A stretch of 64,000 bases of DNA from Zopfochytrium polystomum (Eukaryota; Chytridiomycota; Chytridiomycetes; Chytridiales; Chytridiaceae). Position numbers and translations under genes: made by a program. The notes below the pieces were generated by a model. That model did not search any database, had not been told where the DNA came from, and saw nothing but the letters and a program-made list of their open reading frames with translations. Where the stretch lies: NCBI GenBank assembly GCA_025765615.1, contig JAIVFJ010000305.1:1-64000 (forward strand), written 5' to 3'. Shown piece after piece: positions 1 through 12,446 of this stretch (its first letter is position 1; every line of letters begins with the position of its first letter).

Positions 1-1184
1 TGCGTGTCGCGCGTCAGCGCCATAAAGTACCGCTTCCCAGGGAACGCGCTGTCGCGCGCCAGCGCAAACAGCAGCCGCGACGACGCCGTCCACGCCGTCA
101 GCGCCGCCGCCCACTGCGCCACCAAGATCACCGTCAGGCACAGGATCGCCAGCCGCCGCCCGACCGCGTCGTAGAACAGCTGCGCGATTGGCAGCGCAAA
201 CGCCGTCCCCGCGATGCTGTCGACCGACTGGATGTTGAAGTTGAGCGCGATCAGGTACACCAGGCCGACCAGCCAGCTGCCGGCGATCGACGACGCGATC
301 GCCACCGGCGCCGTCCACTCGGCGTTCTGCGCCTCCTCCGCGATCTGCGCCGACGTCTCCGACCCCTGCAGCGAGTACACCGCCTGCAGGAACCCCAGCA
401 GGAACACCAGCCCCGAGTTGTCCCACCCCGTAAAGTTTTCAAAGTCAAAGAACGCAAAGCTCGCGTCGTTCTTGGCCGGCGACGCCGCAAACAGCGTCAC
501 CACGAGCACCACCGTCCCAATCAACGTGAACCACACGTTCATCCGCGATATCTGCCCGATCGCTCGCATCCCGGCCACGTTCAGCACCCCGGACAGCAGG
601 TTCACCCCCCACGCCACCGCCACCACCTGCCACGGGCGAAGCGACGTGGCCCCGTCCGACCCGACCTGCACCAGCGCCGCGACGTACAGCGCCACCGACA
701 GGTTGCCCGACACGCCGGTCACGACCATCCCCCATGTGTACAGGTTCCCCGTGACGAACCCGAGCAGCGGGGCGAAGCGCGGCGGCGCCAGCCGGCACAC
801 CCAAAAGTACAAGCCGCCCATCGTCGGGAACGCCGAGCAGATCTCCGCCTGGCTCAGCGCGATCAGGAACATGAACACCGACACAATGTTCCACGCCCAG
901 AACAGCACCAGCGGACCGCCCGAAAACAGTCCCGACTGGAACGCGGACGACATCCCCGTCAACACCCCGATCGCCGTCAGGCTCAGCCCCACGTTCGCGA
1001 GGAACCCGATCTCGCGCTTGAACTCTTGTCGGTACCCTAGCTGCGCGAGGTGCGCCGCGTCGTGGTCCGCCGTGCTCCCGCCGTTCGAGTGCGACGCGCG
1101 CGACGCAGCGCGGCTGTCGCCCGCCGCAGGGGATGCCCTTGCCGCCACCGTGAAGAGGCCGTCGGCCTTCTTGTCGTCTGCCAT
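1..1184 (-). CDS. APC-superfamily amino-acid/GABA-type permease (3' part beyond window)
   Basis: Membrane transporter of the APC superfamily, nearest in pattern to fungal GABA/choline/amino-acid permeases, expected to import amino acids or amines by proton symport. From an ATG at 1184 the minus-strand frame stays open for 394 codons to the window edge. A polar N-terminus of about 50 residues is followed by roughly nine hydrophobic segments. Landmarks are EIGFLANVGLSLTAIG at the first membrane segment, the SETSAQIAEEAQNAEWTAP block typical of this group in the middle of the protein, and SSRLLFALARDSAFPGKRYF near the edge. No intron is visible in this part. The family is usually 500-560 residues, so about 130 C-terminal residues lie outside. 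Family assignment is firm; substrate is not predictable from sequence. Confidence 0.88.
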   Translation of the reverse strand, partial: MADDKKADGLFTVAARASPAAGDSRAASRASHSNGGSTADHDAAHLAQLGYRQEFKREIGFLANVGLSLTAIGVLTGMSSAFQSGLFSGGPLVLFWAWNIVSVFMFLIALSQAEICSAFPTMGGLYFWVCRLAPPRFAPLLGFVTGNLYTWGMVVTGVSGNLSVALYVAALVQVGSDGATSLRPWQVVAVAWGVNLLSGVLNVAGMRAIGQISRMNVWFTLIGTVVLVVTLFAASPAKNDASFAFFDFENFTGWDNSGLVFLLGFLQAVYSLQGSETSAQIAEEAQNAEWTAPVAIASSIAGSWLVGLVYLIALNFNIQSVDSIAGTAFALPIAQLFYDAVGRRLAILCLTVILVAQWAAALTAWTASSRLLFALARDSAFPGKRYFMALTRDT

Positions 1185-3077
1185 TTCCCTGTTCTGATTA
1201 TTTCCTCTCGGAGGGGCTTGCGCGATTAGGTTGTTGTTGCAGTTGTAGTTGTTTCTTTTTGTTTTTTTTTCTCTTGTTTCTTTGCGTTCAAGGGTTGTTC
1301 GCTCGGGTGTAACGTTGGGCGCTTCTCGAAATGCGAGGAGGTTCGGTTCCGCTAACCGGTCAGCGGCACACTTGTGTGTATGAGTCTGTTTCGCGCAGGC
1401 CGGGGGAAAGGTGCTGTTTTCGAAATGGAAAGAAGAGGCCTGATGTGGAGGGCGTCAGTTGTGCTGTCCGAGTGGGAGGTTGAGGAATGAGTGAGCGGAG
1501 GTGATGAGGAGCAGAGACGGCAACGATTAAGGATGAGAGTTGGACAACAGAGGGGTAAGAGCCAACGCTTGTGGAACACGCACACGGATGTAACAAGCGG
1601 CTGACGAAGAGAGGAACGGATGGGTGAAAGGGGTGGAGCGCGGGCTTGGGGCTTGAGTAAGGATTGGCAAGGGCGAGGCGGCCTCGACGTCATACTCACT
1701 CTAAGGATTGTGTTTCCCCCCCTCTTGCACTCGCTCGTGTGTGTGCGTCCGTGGAGCTGAAAACGATACGGGCGGCTGCGGGGGAGGGGAATGGAATTGT
1801 GGAGATAAAAAAGTAGAGTGGAGAATCAAGGAGAAGAGGAAGAGGAAGAGGAAGAAGAAGCGTGACAGAAAATTTTTTCGGGCTATCGCTCTTGGCCTCT
1901 CTCTCTCTCTCTCTCTCTCTCGGTCCCTCTCTTTCTGTCTGCCTGTCTGAATCCGCAGCAACTTCCATCGCGCCGTCGGCCTTCGGACCGTTCAGGTTTT
2001 TTTTTTTATCTCCCTCTATCTATCTTGATGTATCACCTGGTTTCGGGACAGACACACACACACACTCACTCTCTCTCTCTCTTTGGCCTTCCGTGCTTTC
2101 TTTTTTATTTTTTGCTTTTATTTCTTCGGACCCTCCTGTCGCCGGTTTGACGGCATCCCCCCGATTGTCTTTCCTATTTTGGTCATGAAAAAAAGAAAAA
2201 CGAAAAAAAAAAAAATTAGAACAGAAAACCAACAAAGCAACATACAATAAGAAAAAGTGTGAAAGCTGCTCGTAAATGCAAACAAAAAAAAAAAAAAAAT
2301 AAATGCCCAAAACGGACGCCGACGTCATTTTCGAAGAACCGCCTTTCTTTTGCTCCGCATTTTTTTTAAAATTTTTTTTCTATTTCATCGAGGGTGCGTG
2401 AGGGTTGGAGGGCGTAATAACAGCGAGGGCCATATGATATGTGAATAGCTATCATTGCTATCAAGGCCCCATCCGTAACGAACGCGAAAGAAACCAAAAA
2501 ATTGCCCCCACGAAAAAAAAAAAAAAAAAAGAAAAAAAATTTAGAAAATGAAGAAGACAGGCAAGGTCCCAACGAAATGAATGAAGCACAAGGAATAAAA
2601 TACAGCGACGGGGTAATCAATTGAGCAGGAGGAGCACGGTGGAAGCGGAAACGCAATGTGGTGTGGACAAGCGAGGAGACCGCGATAGAAAAAAAGGCAG
2701 GGAAAGTGCGAAGAAAGTGAAAGGTGAAACAGACAAGAGAGCGAAATTTGGTGGAATGCGAGTCGCAAGGCCGCCCCCCCCCGCTGTACGACAGACCGGT
2801 CCCTCGCGCCTCCGTGCCTTCGCGCCAGGGTCCCGACGGACCCGCGACGCCGGACTGACTAGCTGACTCGTGAGAAAAAAAAAGGCTCGTTGCCCTGACG
2901 AAGGGGTGCCCACACCCATTTCACGGTGCGTTGCTATTGAGGAACCTAGAGCGAGTGACAAAGCGGGAGGCTTTGACGCCTGCCAAATTTCGGTACTCCT
3001 GTTCCGTCGTTAGCAACCCTCGAGGCAACTGGCCTCCATCAGCCGTAAAAGCTGCCCAGTTAAAAATAAAAAAAGGA

Positions 3078-3111
<34 letters not shown>

Positions 3112-5175
3112 CCCGCCCCGCAATGTGCCCGAACTGCTTATCCCTGGGACCATGTTGAGCGCTGCGCACGCGGCTAATTCTTCTCCAATAGACCTGCACA
3201 AACTGGAGAATTGATTGACAGGTGGACATTCACTGATGGTTTGAAAGCCCTCATCTGTCAAAAGCTTCATAAAATTTTCCAACCATAGAAGCAAAGTCAG
3301 CCTCCCGCTCATATCCAAGGGACCAGAGTATTGCAAGAACAGCTGGGCTCCAGAACATGATCCCTTGCTCAACATCCATTGCATCACGCTTCCATCATGA
3401 CTCCGGAAGTACTGAACGGTCTGCCTTGGTTGCTTTTCTCCAAGCCTGTGGTAGAATTTAAAATCTGGGTGCATACCTAGATGAAACAAAATGCAGTGAA
3501 ACATATTCAAATGTAGCTACCAAGCTGCTAATTGAGCGTCAGAATTGGGTTTCCGCAAAGGGGCAGGCACTGACATTAGATTGCCAATCGAAGTGCGACA
3601 GTGAATGCACCAATATGCTACGGTTGAGGCAGGCTGTGGGGTGGCAAGTGGTGGATGGCAAGCAGGCGGCAGGTTCTTGTCGTCACAATCAGCGTGTATT
3701 GCACAGGGGCGTCGCAACGACAGAGGCGTCCTTGCAGCAGTCTCCAAAAGGTTGTGCAAGACTGTGGATTTTTTTTGCTCGTTTTTTCAATGTTTCTTTC
3801 TAATTTTTTTTTTTTTTTTTTCACTCCGACCAATTGGGTTGTCTTTTTCCCAGCGTTTTTCGCAACAGCGTTGATTTTCGGGGGCCGCCCGAGGGCGTTC
3901 GATCTTGGGGCGTACTTTGACGCACCGGGCAGTTTGTCGCCGGCAACGCCCGCAGCGACTTACAAACCGGCATCACGCTTCGATCAGTGCGCTTTGCTTG
4001 CCTCTGTATCTGTGCATCCGGTTCGTTCATTCGGCTCGAAAATATTTACCGAAATTGAAATTTTTACAAACTTTGTGGCGCAGTTTCGTATTTTCGAGCC
4101 CTTTGCCACCAATAACACACAGTCAGCGCTGGTTGCGGTGGCCTCGACCTTTTTTTTCTCTGCGTTCCCACACGAGTTATATCCACTGTCATTCCGTACT
4201 CCATTGCTGCCGAGCTCCGCACCTCATTCAACAAAAGATTGTGAACTTGTGTGAAGGCAAATTTTTTTTTGTTCATCTATTCCACTGGTGTGGTTTAAGA
4301 AGAGCACGGGGTTGACTGATGCTGGTGGATGCAGACACTGAATGGACACGGACGAGAGGGTTCAACGGCGGCCAACAGGAACAACTGGGCACAACAAAAC
4401 ACAATAAAGAGAGATACCAGGGCGGACAGAAAGATAGGTTGAACGGCGCGCAAAAGTCGGTCGTCCTTCTCCGTGATGGGACGACAAGGAGACAAAAAGG
4501 AGGAAAAGAACAAAAGTGGGACCAAGCAAGGCTTGAATAAATCAAGTGGTCACTTGCGACGAGATGGAATTCGGAACAAAAGGGAGTGAGCTACCACTTC
4601 AAGGGGAGGGAGATGGGGTGTGTGGGAGAGAGTGGAGTAGGAGTTGTATGGGGGTGAATGAAATCTGCAAGTGCCTACTTCGTAGTGGCTGGCGCGAGGA
4701 CAGGCGGAGTGTGCGGATGAAGAACAAAACGGTAAGAATTGGCAAGAGTGAAGAGGGGCGAAATTTGAATTGCGGAAGGGTGTTGCTGGAACGTGACAAA
4801 TGATAACGATGCTATGTAGAAAATCAAAGCAAACAGGGCGAATTGCGAATTGAAATTGTCCCCCAACCGAAGACAATCAAAGAGTGTGGGAGAAAGCTCT
4901 TGGCAGTAGGTGGATGGGAAGAACGGGCAAAGAGGAAAAAAAGGAAGGAGGGCCCCGTAGGGAGGTAATACTTAATCCCAGGGATCTAGGGTGGGATGAT
5001 GACCGTTGTAGGAGAAAACAAAAAAGAAGTCTGTAAGAAAAAAACTGAAACCAACACAAAGCGACACCGGACTAGACCGAACACACCAGCCCGAGGGAAC
5101 CGAATTAAGCTCTTGGACGGCTAATTATTTAACAATGGGACTTGCGAGGTCCGGATAGTATACTTCGGTCGAATA
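1185..5175. other. Long intergenic stretch, low-complexity rich
   Basis: No confident gene. It contains a (CT)n run at about 1895-1922, several A/T homopolymers (2190-2300, 2510-2540, 3080-3110, 3808-3822) and scattered short open frames of biased composition. The only frame with protein-like composition is the minus-strand ORF at 3010-3510, listed separately. Confidence 0.6.
3010..3510 (-). CDS. Unidentified ORF, possible exon or element fragment
   Basis: A minus-strand frame whose first ~125 codons (3510 to about 3115) have normal amino-acid composition, unlike the repetitive frames around it; segments such as HPDFKFYHRLGEKQPRQTV and GFQTISECPPVNQFSSLC look coding. After that the frame runs into a poly-T stretch (poly-Phe), so the real end must come earlier or the ORF is a relic. 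A plausible 3' splice site (CATCTAG) lies near its start, so it could be an internal exon. I do not recognise the family. It may be a gene fragment or part of a transposable element. Confidence 0.25.
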
Positions 5176-6588
5176 TTACCAGCCACGAACAACAGATCGA
5201 GCGCACTGCTCAGCCTTTTCCATGAGATTGTTTGCCAACGATGGTAGCCCGTTCAAGTCTGGGAAGACAAAAATGAGAGCATCCACGCAGCTGGCTTCTC
5301 GCTCCGGGCCGGCGCCAACGGCTGCCGAAATCTGGTCCCCCGAACGACCAACGAGACCAGAAGGTACATCAACTTTCAACACTGATTTGCCGACAGAAGG
5401 GCAGTCGACGCCAACGGGCAACGAGCTCTTGAACAGGGCGTAGACCACGCGATCCATCTCAGTCAGTGCGTCAACCTCGATGACGCTGCGGTCGTACTCG
5501 TCCTTGCTGTATGTCCGATTGATGGTGACTCCGTCAATAAATCGTACCACGCTCACGTCCGATGCCGACAACGACCGCGGGCGGTCCGCGAGCAGCTTGT
5601 TTGGAGGCGAGGGCTTCTTCAGTGAGGATCGACGAGGCATCGGAACAACTGGTCTGGGCGGACCGACGTTCACAATGCGAGCCGCACCCATTGTGGTGCT
5701 GCTTGGCGTGGATCGAGTCCAGCCCCTTGCAGACGGAGGCACGTGCGAGACGGGCGGAGATTTTTTTGATGGTGAAGGGTTTTTGCGGTTGGTGACGGGA
5801 GACTGTCGAGTAGTTCGCGAAGGAGGCTGCAAAGGCGCCATGGTTGTTATGGAGGGGAGGGACCTCACTGGTGCCGGGTCAACAGGTGAAGTTGGATTCG
5901 AAGTGGACCAGGAGCTTGAGCAGTCCGAATCGTCGAAGGAGGAAGTAGTCGCGGTGGACGAAGAGTCCAGACTATCGAGGTGAGGACAACAAGTACCAAC
6001 GGGGAAGGCAGGGTTATGAGTGTGAAACGATTGAAGGAAAAGTATGTGTGTGAGCGACGTCATAAAATCAGTAGGAGGGCCAAGCGCCTGGGATGTACAT
6101 ACGATCTGTCTCGTTTCCTCCACGGGGAGAAGGCAACACCGTTCGTCCTGCCGCCTCTTCGAAACTCGACTGAAGACGCAGATGCGACGCTCTCATTGTC
6201 CTCATCGATGAGGGGGAGATCGGTGCCCACCGAGGATTCACGGTGTTGAGGGGTCACAACACGGGTGGAAACAACAAGCGCAGGGTGGGAGCTGACAGCT
6301 GCGGGAACTGGAAGGGAAACGGAGAGTAGGGCTGGCTGGAGACGGCTTTTGGACTTGCTTTTGGATCGGGTCCGGTTGCCTGTAGGGCCACCTCGACTGG
6401 GTGAGGCGACGGTTTTTTTCCGAACTGGCCAGGGACTGCTGGGAGTGTGGCATATTCAAGGAGAAAACGGCAGACGCCGTGACCCTCGAGTCCACAGTGG
6501 GAACGCTTTCAAATCTGGAGATCGGGTTCGGTGAAGCGGGAGGGGAGTGAAGTGAGACGATTGGTCGGGGAGGAGAATGGACGGCCAT
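5176..6588 (-). CDS. Ser/Pro-rich protein with C-terminal DYDR-type motif
   Basis: Function unknown. The last exon (5971-5176) and the one before it (ending at 6103) are joined by a good intron: donor GTATGT at 6102, acceptor CGATAG ending at 5972, 131 bases, and the frame is kept across it. Upstream, the reading frame of the middle exon is open only back to about 6455, while an ATG-started frame (6588) covers the same DNA in another phase, so a further small intron or a different first exon is needed; the 5' end is uncertain. The protein is mostly low-complexity Ser/Pro/Thr. The one conserved-looking block is TYSKDEYDRSVIEVDALT in the C-terminal third, followed by a helix-like tail of about 100 residues. 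The same block occurs in the gene at 13.6-15.0 kb. Motifs like this occur in disordered fungal proteins, but I cannot assign a role. Confidence 0.5.
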
Positions 6589-6814
6589 AGCTTCGGCAGG
6601 CAGGGAGGGAATACGAGCAAAGAAATAATGGAGTGTGTGCGTGGGCCGTGGGTGTGCACCTGGTTGTGTGGGATCGGGGATAAGAAGAGGGGGGGGGGAG
6701 GGATGAAAGTTTGGCGACGGCGGCCGTGAGAACGCCGCTGACGGCGGTTGGGTGTGGGGGGAGGGGCAGGGGGAAAGAGGGAAGATTTGGTCCGAAACTG
6801 ATGGTGTGTGTGCG

Positions 6815-6845
<31 letters not shown>

Positions 6846-8768
6846 ATGAGTGTGCGTGTGTGTGTGGTCAGCTTGCAGCTTGCAGCTGCGGAGAAAGACG
6901 GCGGAGGGCAGACCGCGGGACAGACAGACTAACAATCAAACAGGGAGAGACAGACAAAGACATGTCTCATTTTTTCTCTCCCTCGCTTTCTGATTTGGAG
7001 CCGGGCGGGTGCCTGCTGCGTGTGGCTGTGTCCCGCTCTTTCTTGTTTGCATCTGGACAAAAAAAAAAAAAGAGGAAAAACAAGAAAAAATGATCCAGAC
7101 ATTCCACGTTGCAAAGAAAGAACGAAGGAAAAAGTGTGTGTGTGGAAAAGCGAGAGCCCAAAAATAAACAAAAAAAAAGGAAAAGAAGTGGATTTGCCTC
7201 CAAACAACAATTGCATCTCCCAATGCACCATATCGCAGCAGCAGCGACAAGGATTTTCCCCAAATTTTGTCTTCCTCTTTTGAGTTAAACTTACTATTGA
7301 TTGCAATTGTCCGACCAACCGCCCAAACAAGAAGAAAACAGTGCGCACGGCATCTCTCCAATGCGGCGAGCGTTTTCATCCGCGGCTCAATTCTGGGTCG
7401 ACGCTATCTCTTCAGTCCTTCTCTCTCTCTCTCTCTCCCTCTCTCTCTGAAAAAACCCCAAAAATCTCCTGCGCGCTGGATTGAGGGCATGCATGGCGAG
7501 GAATTTTATCCACGCTCGCCATGTGATCCTTCGCCAAATTGCGGCGGCGCCCCCCAAAGCCTGGTGCGGCAGTGCAACAAAAGGAGGACGTTTTTTTTTT
7601 TGAATTTTTCGTTTGTTATTTATTATTCGTTTACAAGAAATTTTTTTCGACAATCAAACGGCCGATTTTGCGGCCTGCATGGGGAGAGGTGCCGCTGGCG
7701 CAGCCAGCAAAACAATTTTTTGTCAAAAAGAAAACACCCTAACCCAAAACAAAATAACTTCATTCATGTGTGTCTGTTTTGCTTTCTGTCCACGAGTAAA
7801 GTTTGTTGTTTTTTGCCTTGCGCCTTTCGAAACAACAACAAAGCAAACAAGGCGCTGGGTGTGTGGTCTGTTGAATGCAAAGAGACACAAATCACACAAG
7901 CTGCGGGCTCTCGCCCTCCACTCCGCACCACTCTGCGGGCAGCGTCCAATGATCCGGCGCTGCGACGGGAGTGTTATGGGTGCCCTCGGCGGCGGGCGCG
8001 GGGGTTGCAACGGCAGACAAGGTCGGGGCGTGGAAACGACAAGATCACGGAAAGGGATTTTTGATTTGACGAGGCACAAAGGAAGTGTGCCGTCCTTCGC
8101 GCCGCCACGCCTTGTGTACCGTACCAATACTGACTTACATTTCCAACAAATCCAAAAAAAAAAAAAAAAACTTCCACAGCCTTCCCCATCGACCTGCAAT
8201 GCAAACAAGCTTTCAAAGCAGTCTCACGGCCCCCTGGCGGACCAACCAAGAATCTACAAAAGTAGCTTCATCGAAATGGGGTGACATTTTTGCGATCATC
8301 TTTCTGTTGATTTGAACTCCACCGTAAAGTGTGAGTGATTTGTTTACGATTTTTGAACTGCTACTGTTGCGGTGGATTTTTGCAAATCATGATCCACGAT
8401 GGCGATCATTAAAACTTGTCAACCATACGGCCTAAGATTGGGTGATTCAAGCAATCTCGGATCTATTGGTGCAACTTTGTGAGTCCTAAAAAAAACAGAA
8501 TGCCCACCTTGATCACAATCCCCAATTTTCCAACACTTCCACCAAACCGTGTCTGCGGCTCAAACACGTTCTGAAAAGCTGTGTGTTGAGGAATCCAGCT
8601 GCTTGGTTTGATTCACACAGATCTGAGCCAACAAAATTTGCTACCAATATGAGGGTTTGGGCTCATTCTATTGACCTCATTTGGGCGGTGGAACTTCCAA
8701 TCATCAAAAACAATCCCCTGTGGCGGGCCACGTCTCCCCCAAAAATGTCGATTTTTTCAGCAAGGAGG
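6589..8768. other. Intergenic, microsatellite-rich
   Basis: No supported gene. It includes a (TG)n run at 6804-6868, a (CT)n run near 7420-7448, and A- or T-rich tracts at 7059-7090, 7590-7640 and 8154-8170. Open frames here are poly-Phe/Lys artefacts of those tracts. Confidence 0.6.
6804..6868. repeat. (TG)n microsatellite
   Basis: Imperfect TG dinucleotide run with scattered C and A interruptions, about 65 bases. Confidence 0.9.
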
Positions 8769-8918
8769 GTAAACAGTCCCATTCTGAGGGAGGGAGTGTA
8801 AGGAGAGAATGAAGTGAAGATGCATGCTTGTGGGTGGTCCCTCACCCCAAATTTGAGAGAAAGAGAAAAACTCTGTTATGAATTATTGAAATGTAGATAT
8901 GCACGCTGCTGTAATAGT
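8769..8918 (+). repeat. Interspersed repeat family, partial copy A
   Basis: Diverged 5' part of a ~400-base dispersed repeat. It shares the start (GTAAACAGT), the block around GTGGGTGGTCC, and the segment AAACTCTGTTATGAATTATTG with copies at 16.3, 24.3, 30.5 and 54 kb. Similarity stops after GTAATAGT, about 150 bases in, so this copy is truncated. Confidence 0.75.
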
Positions 8919-10861
8919 CAGTACTACCGTCGGCAGATAAGCTTAACTGGCGCCTAACCGGACCGGTTTGGCGCTGGCACGGTGAATTTTTTTAAGTTTC
9001 TAACTCTGGAAAACGATATTTTGGGCTGTTGTGGGTCCCAAACCGAAAATTAACCAAGCCTCAGAGGACCGAGGACAGGAAAAACCATTCATCCCCAACC
9101 ACTTTTTTTTTCCTTTTTACTATATGACAATGAGCAGTTAGTACACGTTCAGGGTCAAACTCGGGTCGAATCAAGTCGAGCATGGATTTGAATTCAGGTT
9201 TGATTTGAGATTCCGAATCAAACTTGAACCAATCGCAGATTCCGTGCACCTCCCTTTTGAATTTGATTCGACTGGATTTTACTGCAGACCACTTTGCGTG
9301 TTTCAAAATTTATCTCCTTTTTTGCTTTTCTAATTCTTTTGATTTGACAAGAACTGGAAACTAATGCCAAGACGGAGTCTGCAAACCATGACCCCCGAAA
9401 TCGCCCTCCCCAAAAATTCTTCCAAAATTCACTCGATACCAACCAAGCAGGCTGACGCAATAGAGCTTGTACGAAAGTCTACTGGACAGGATTTCCGTGT
9501 GGAACAGTCTTGCTGATTTTCCCACCCCCCAACATGTTGCGTTGATTATTTCAAGAAATAGCAAATTTGACTGTGAATGAAAAGCGAGGTGTGTGATATG
9601 AGATTCTCACGTATCGCACATAAGGTGTTGGTCAGCTCGATTCGTGTAGGGTCTGGCCCTGTCCACTGCGGAGCTCATTTTGAATTGGCTTTCATACAGG
9701 CACCCGAAGTTTTAGCGACGTAGGCATAAGAAAAGAGGATACAAGTGAATTCACATGTATTTTTGCACATGATTGTGATGATCTGTCCACCCGAAACCGA
9801 GTGGGTTTTTAACACCAATCAAGTCCAATGAAAATGAAGAGGATTTGAGAGTTTTTTCTTGTTGAGTCTGCAGCGCCATCCAAGTTTGCATCAGATAATT
9901 ATGCCATCTAGTTTGCTGGATTTTTCCTGCACCAAGAGTTTGATTCAAATTAAAAAATCCACGAAATCAAACCATTTAAATGAAGTCGCTACATAATCGT
10001 TATTAAGATTACTTTATTATTAAGTAAAACGGAATCCAAATCAAGTCACATCCCCGCAGCCGTTTTTTACTTGCTTGGTTGTACAACTTCCCAAAAGCTT
10101 TGGTGACTGAATGAAGAACAAATCAACAGCAACTCACCATGAAGTTCAATGAACTGGGCGAGAGACAGATCCATCAAAACAAAAATCTGTTGTTCGCCTC
10201 TGGGAGAATTCAGCTGTCAATCAAATATTATGACAAACGTTGCTCCCAGTAGTACCGAAGTACGCGCAACCTGCCACTGGAACTACAAGCAGCTCTTCTA
10301 CTGTTGTGCGCACTCCCTTCCAGCGCCTCGACCTCATCCGCTGCTGCCTTGATGCCAAGTTGGTGGCCCAAGATTTCGCTGAAGAACCCTTAACAAATGA
10401 GGTGCCACTGTTCCTGACTATTGCGTCTCCACTGTATTACGACTTGTTCCGGGATTTAAAAAGGGTGAGGAGGGCTTCAAGCTTTAGTGACAATAGAAAA
10501 AGAAAGCTGCTGATAAGAGTGAACATTTCAGTGTTTGTGGAGGACTGGAGGTGGTGGCTCGGTTTGGGGGAGTTCAAGGGGTCGTCAAGGCTTTTGTCCA
10601 TTGACATTCTCTCATGTTCTGCTGGACCGTTGAGTGTTATGGCAATATTCTGGCATGGGAAACCCTCACAGGGTTTATTGAACAATTATCAATACTTCCT
10701 TTGGAAAACCAGTTCGGTAGAGGGTCATACTTGGAATATATTTGACTTCTTTGTTCAAGCCTTTGCACATCATCTGCAGTGCACTACCTTCCCAATTCTC
10801 CACCCCGTCCCTCCCCTCTCCCTCTCCCCTCCGTCCCTGCCCCCCCGTCTCAACCCAATCG
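8919..10861. other. Intergenic, no clear gene
   Basis: AT-richer DNA without splice-consistent coding signal up to about 10.1 kb. Around 10240-10790 there is a plus-strand open frame and, opposite it at 10437-10685, a minus-strand one; both have moderately normal composition but no recognisable domain, and I cannot tell which, if either, is expressed. Confidence 0.45.
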
Positions 10862-12446
10862 TCACTTCTTCATAAGCCCGCCCCCACCGCCCGCCCAATC
10901 CTTGGTGAGGTCGATGTCGGGGTCTAAGTGCGTGTTCGTGATCTTTATCCGTCTGCCGGCCTTCTTCTTAGCCTGCGGCCGCGCGGTCGCCTGCGAAGTG
11001 ATATATGGTTTACCAAACAAAAGGAAACAATGGTTATCAAACGAGTTGCGTTCAGAAGATGGACGTTGTTCAAAAAACCGTTGCAGTAACGACGACTGTG
11101 GAGAGAACCCCCCCCCCAAAAAAAATTAAAAATAAAGACGGCTTCACCCACCGTTATCTTTGGGCCCGTCTCGGCCGTCGTGAGACCCGCCGCCCCAAGC
11201 TCCACAAGAATGTCCGAGTCCTGCGGCACCACAACCTTTTTCCAGTACGGTTGGAACTCTGCAGAGGATGGATACCGGGGGGTCTCGTCGCCGTCTGTGC
11301 GCAAGGGAAAAAGGTGGTTGCGTGTGTGTGTGTGTGTGTGTGGGTGTGGGGGAAGGGGAGGAGGGGCGGAAGGTGACGGTCGATTAAGCGAACAGTTTAC
11401 AAACGAAGACGAAGGGTTTCTTAAAACGGGCGACTCAAAGGGATAAAGAATCACACACACACGCACAGGCACAGCGAGGTGTTTACCTTCCGGCTTCTTG
11501 AGATTGAGCGAGTTATAGTACACCAGCCGCGGGTTGCCATCTTTACCGCGGATGACGAGCACCTCGCCTGCTTTTTCCAGCTCCTGCAAGTGTTTTTTTT
11601 TTTTTTTCAACATTACGGCAGCTTTTTCTGTCAGTCCTCCCCCAAAGAACTAGGCGCTAGAAACCGCCCCCGAGCTTCTCACCAAAATCGCCTCGACCGC
11701 CGGCGGATAGGTCTCCTTGAGCTCCTTCACGTCCGTAGCTCCCACGTGGATGGTCGACTGCAGGTGCCGCACAATGTCCTCCTTCCCGCGGATCCGCAAG
11801 TCGTGCTTTTTTTTTTTTTTTTTTGAAGGGGATGGGACCAACAACGATCAGGCCCGCGCCGGGGGGCAGTTTCGCGCGAGCCTCCCGATCAACGCAATCC
11901 TGGCCCACGCACCTTGTACCAAATCGACTTTGTCGCCATATCGAACCCAATCTTCTCCGACGACTGCCACAGGTCCATCAGCTCCGCCGTCTGGATGATG
12001 CTGAAGCCGACTTTGGCCGCGAGCACGTTGAACTGCATCGGTTCCCCGTCTTGCTCCTGCAAAAAGGGAAAAAGCGAGTGTCCGGTTTAGCCCAGCTTGG
12101 GGGGAAGGAGGTGGTGGGGACGGTCGCGATGGGCTAGCTAACTGGGCACGCAGCGTAGTCTGTGCTCTCTCTCTCGCTCTTGATGGAGTCGATGGAACGA
12201 CGACGGGCCTGTGCCACTGGGTGTACATGGAAGAGTCGATCGATCGATCGCAAACCCTCCAATTCGTCCTGGCCCCACTGAGGCCTCTCCTCTTTCGGTG
12301 CGGGTTACTTGCTCCTTCGCCCACCCCACCGCCAACAAAGTAAAGCCCATCTCTCTCTTTCCGCCGCCAAAAACGCTCACCTTTAGGATCGTGAGCATGT
12401 CGAGCAGCTGCCGCTGCAGCCGCACTTTGACTGGGACGTACGCCAT
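10862..12446 (-). CDS. TFA2: Transcription initiation factor IIE, small (beta) subunit
   Basis: General transcription factor that joins TFIIH to the RNA polymerase II pre-initiation complex in the nucleus. Six exons on the minus strand: 12446-12381, 12056-11913, 11805-11683, 11583-11487, 11294-11152 and 10990-10862. All junctions are GT-AG and keep phase, giving 233 residues. Landmarks in order: MAYVPVKVRLQRQLLDMLTI opening the first winged helix; SEKIGFDMATKSIWYK then HDLRIRGKEDIVRHLQ, matching the family's segment where the first winged helix ends in a Tyr-Lys and the second begins; LEKAGEVLVIRGKDGNPRLV; an EFQPYWKKV stretch; and the conserved basic C-terminus KKKAGRRIKITNTHLDPDI. It is shorter than the human (291) and yeast (328) proteins because the usual disordered N-terminus is missing; an upstream exon could exist, but the ATG at 12446 has a good context. 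Oddity: the 3' splice site at 11806 follows an almost pure poly-A tract. Confidence 0.9.

Noticed and set aside
10240..10875. 211-codon ORF upstream of the TFIIE 3' end
   Set aside because: No domain, no splice-consistent extension, competing antisense frame; mentioned only in the intergenic entry.
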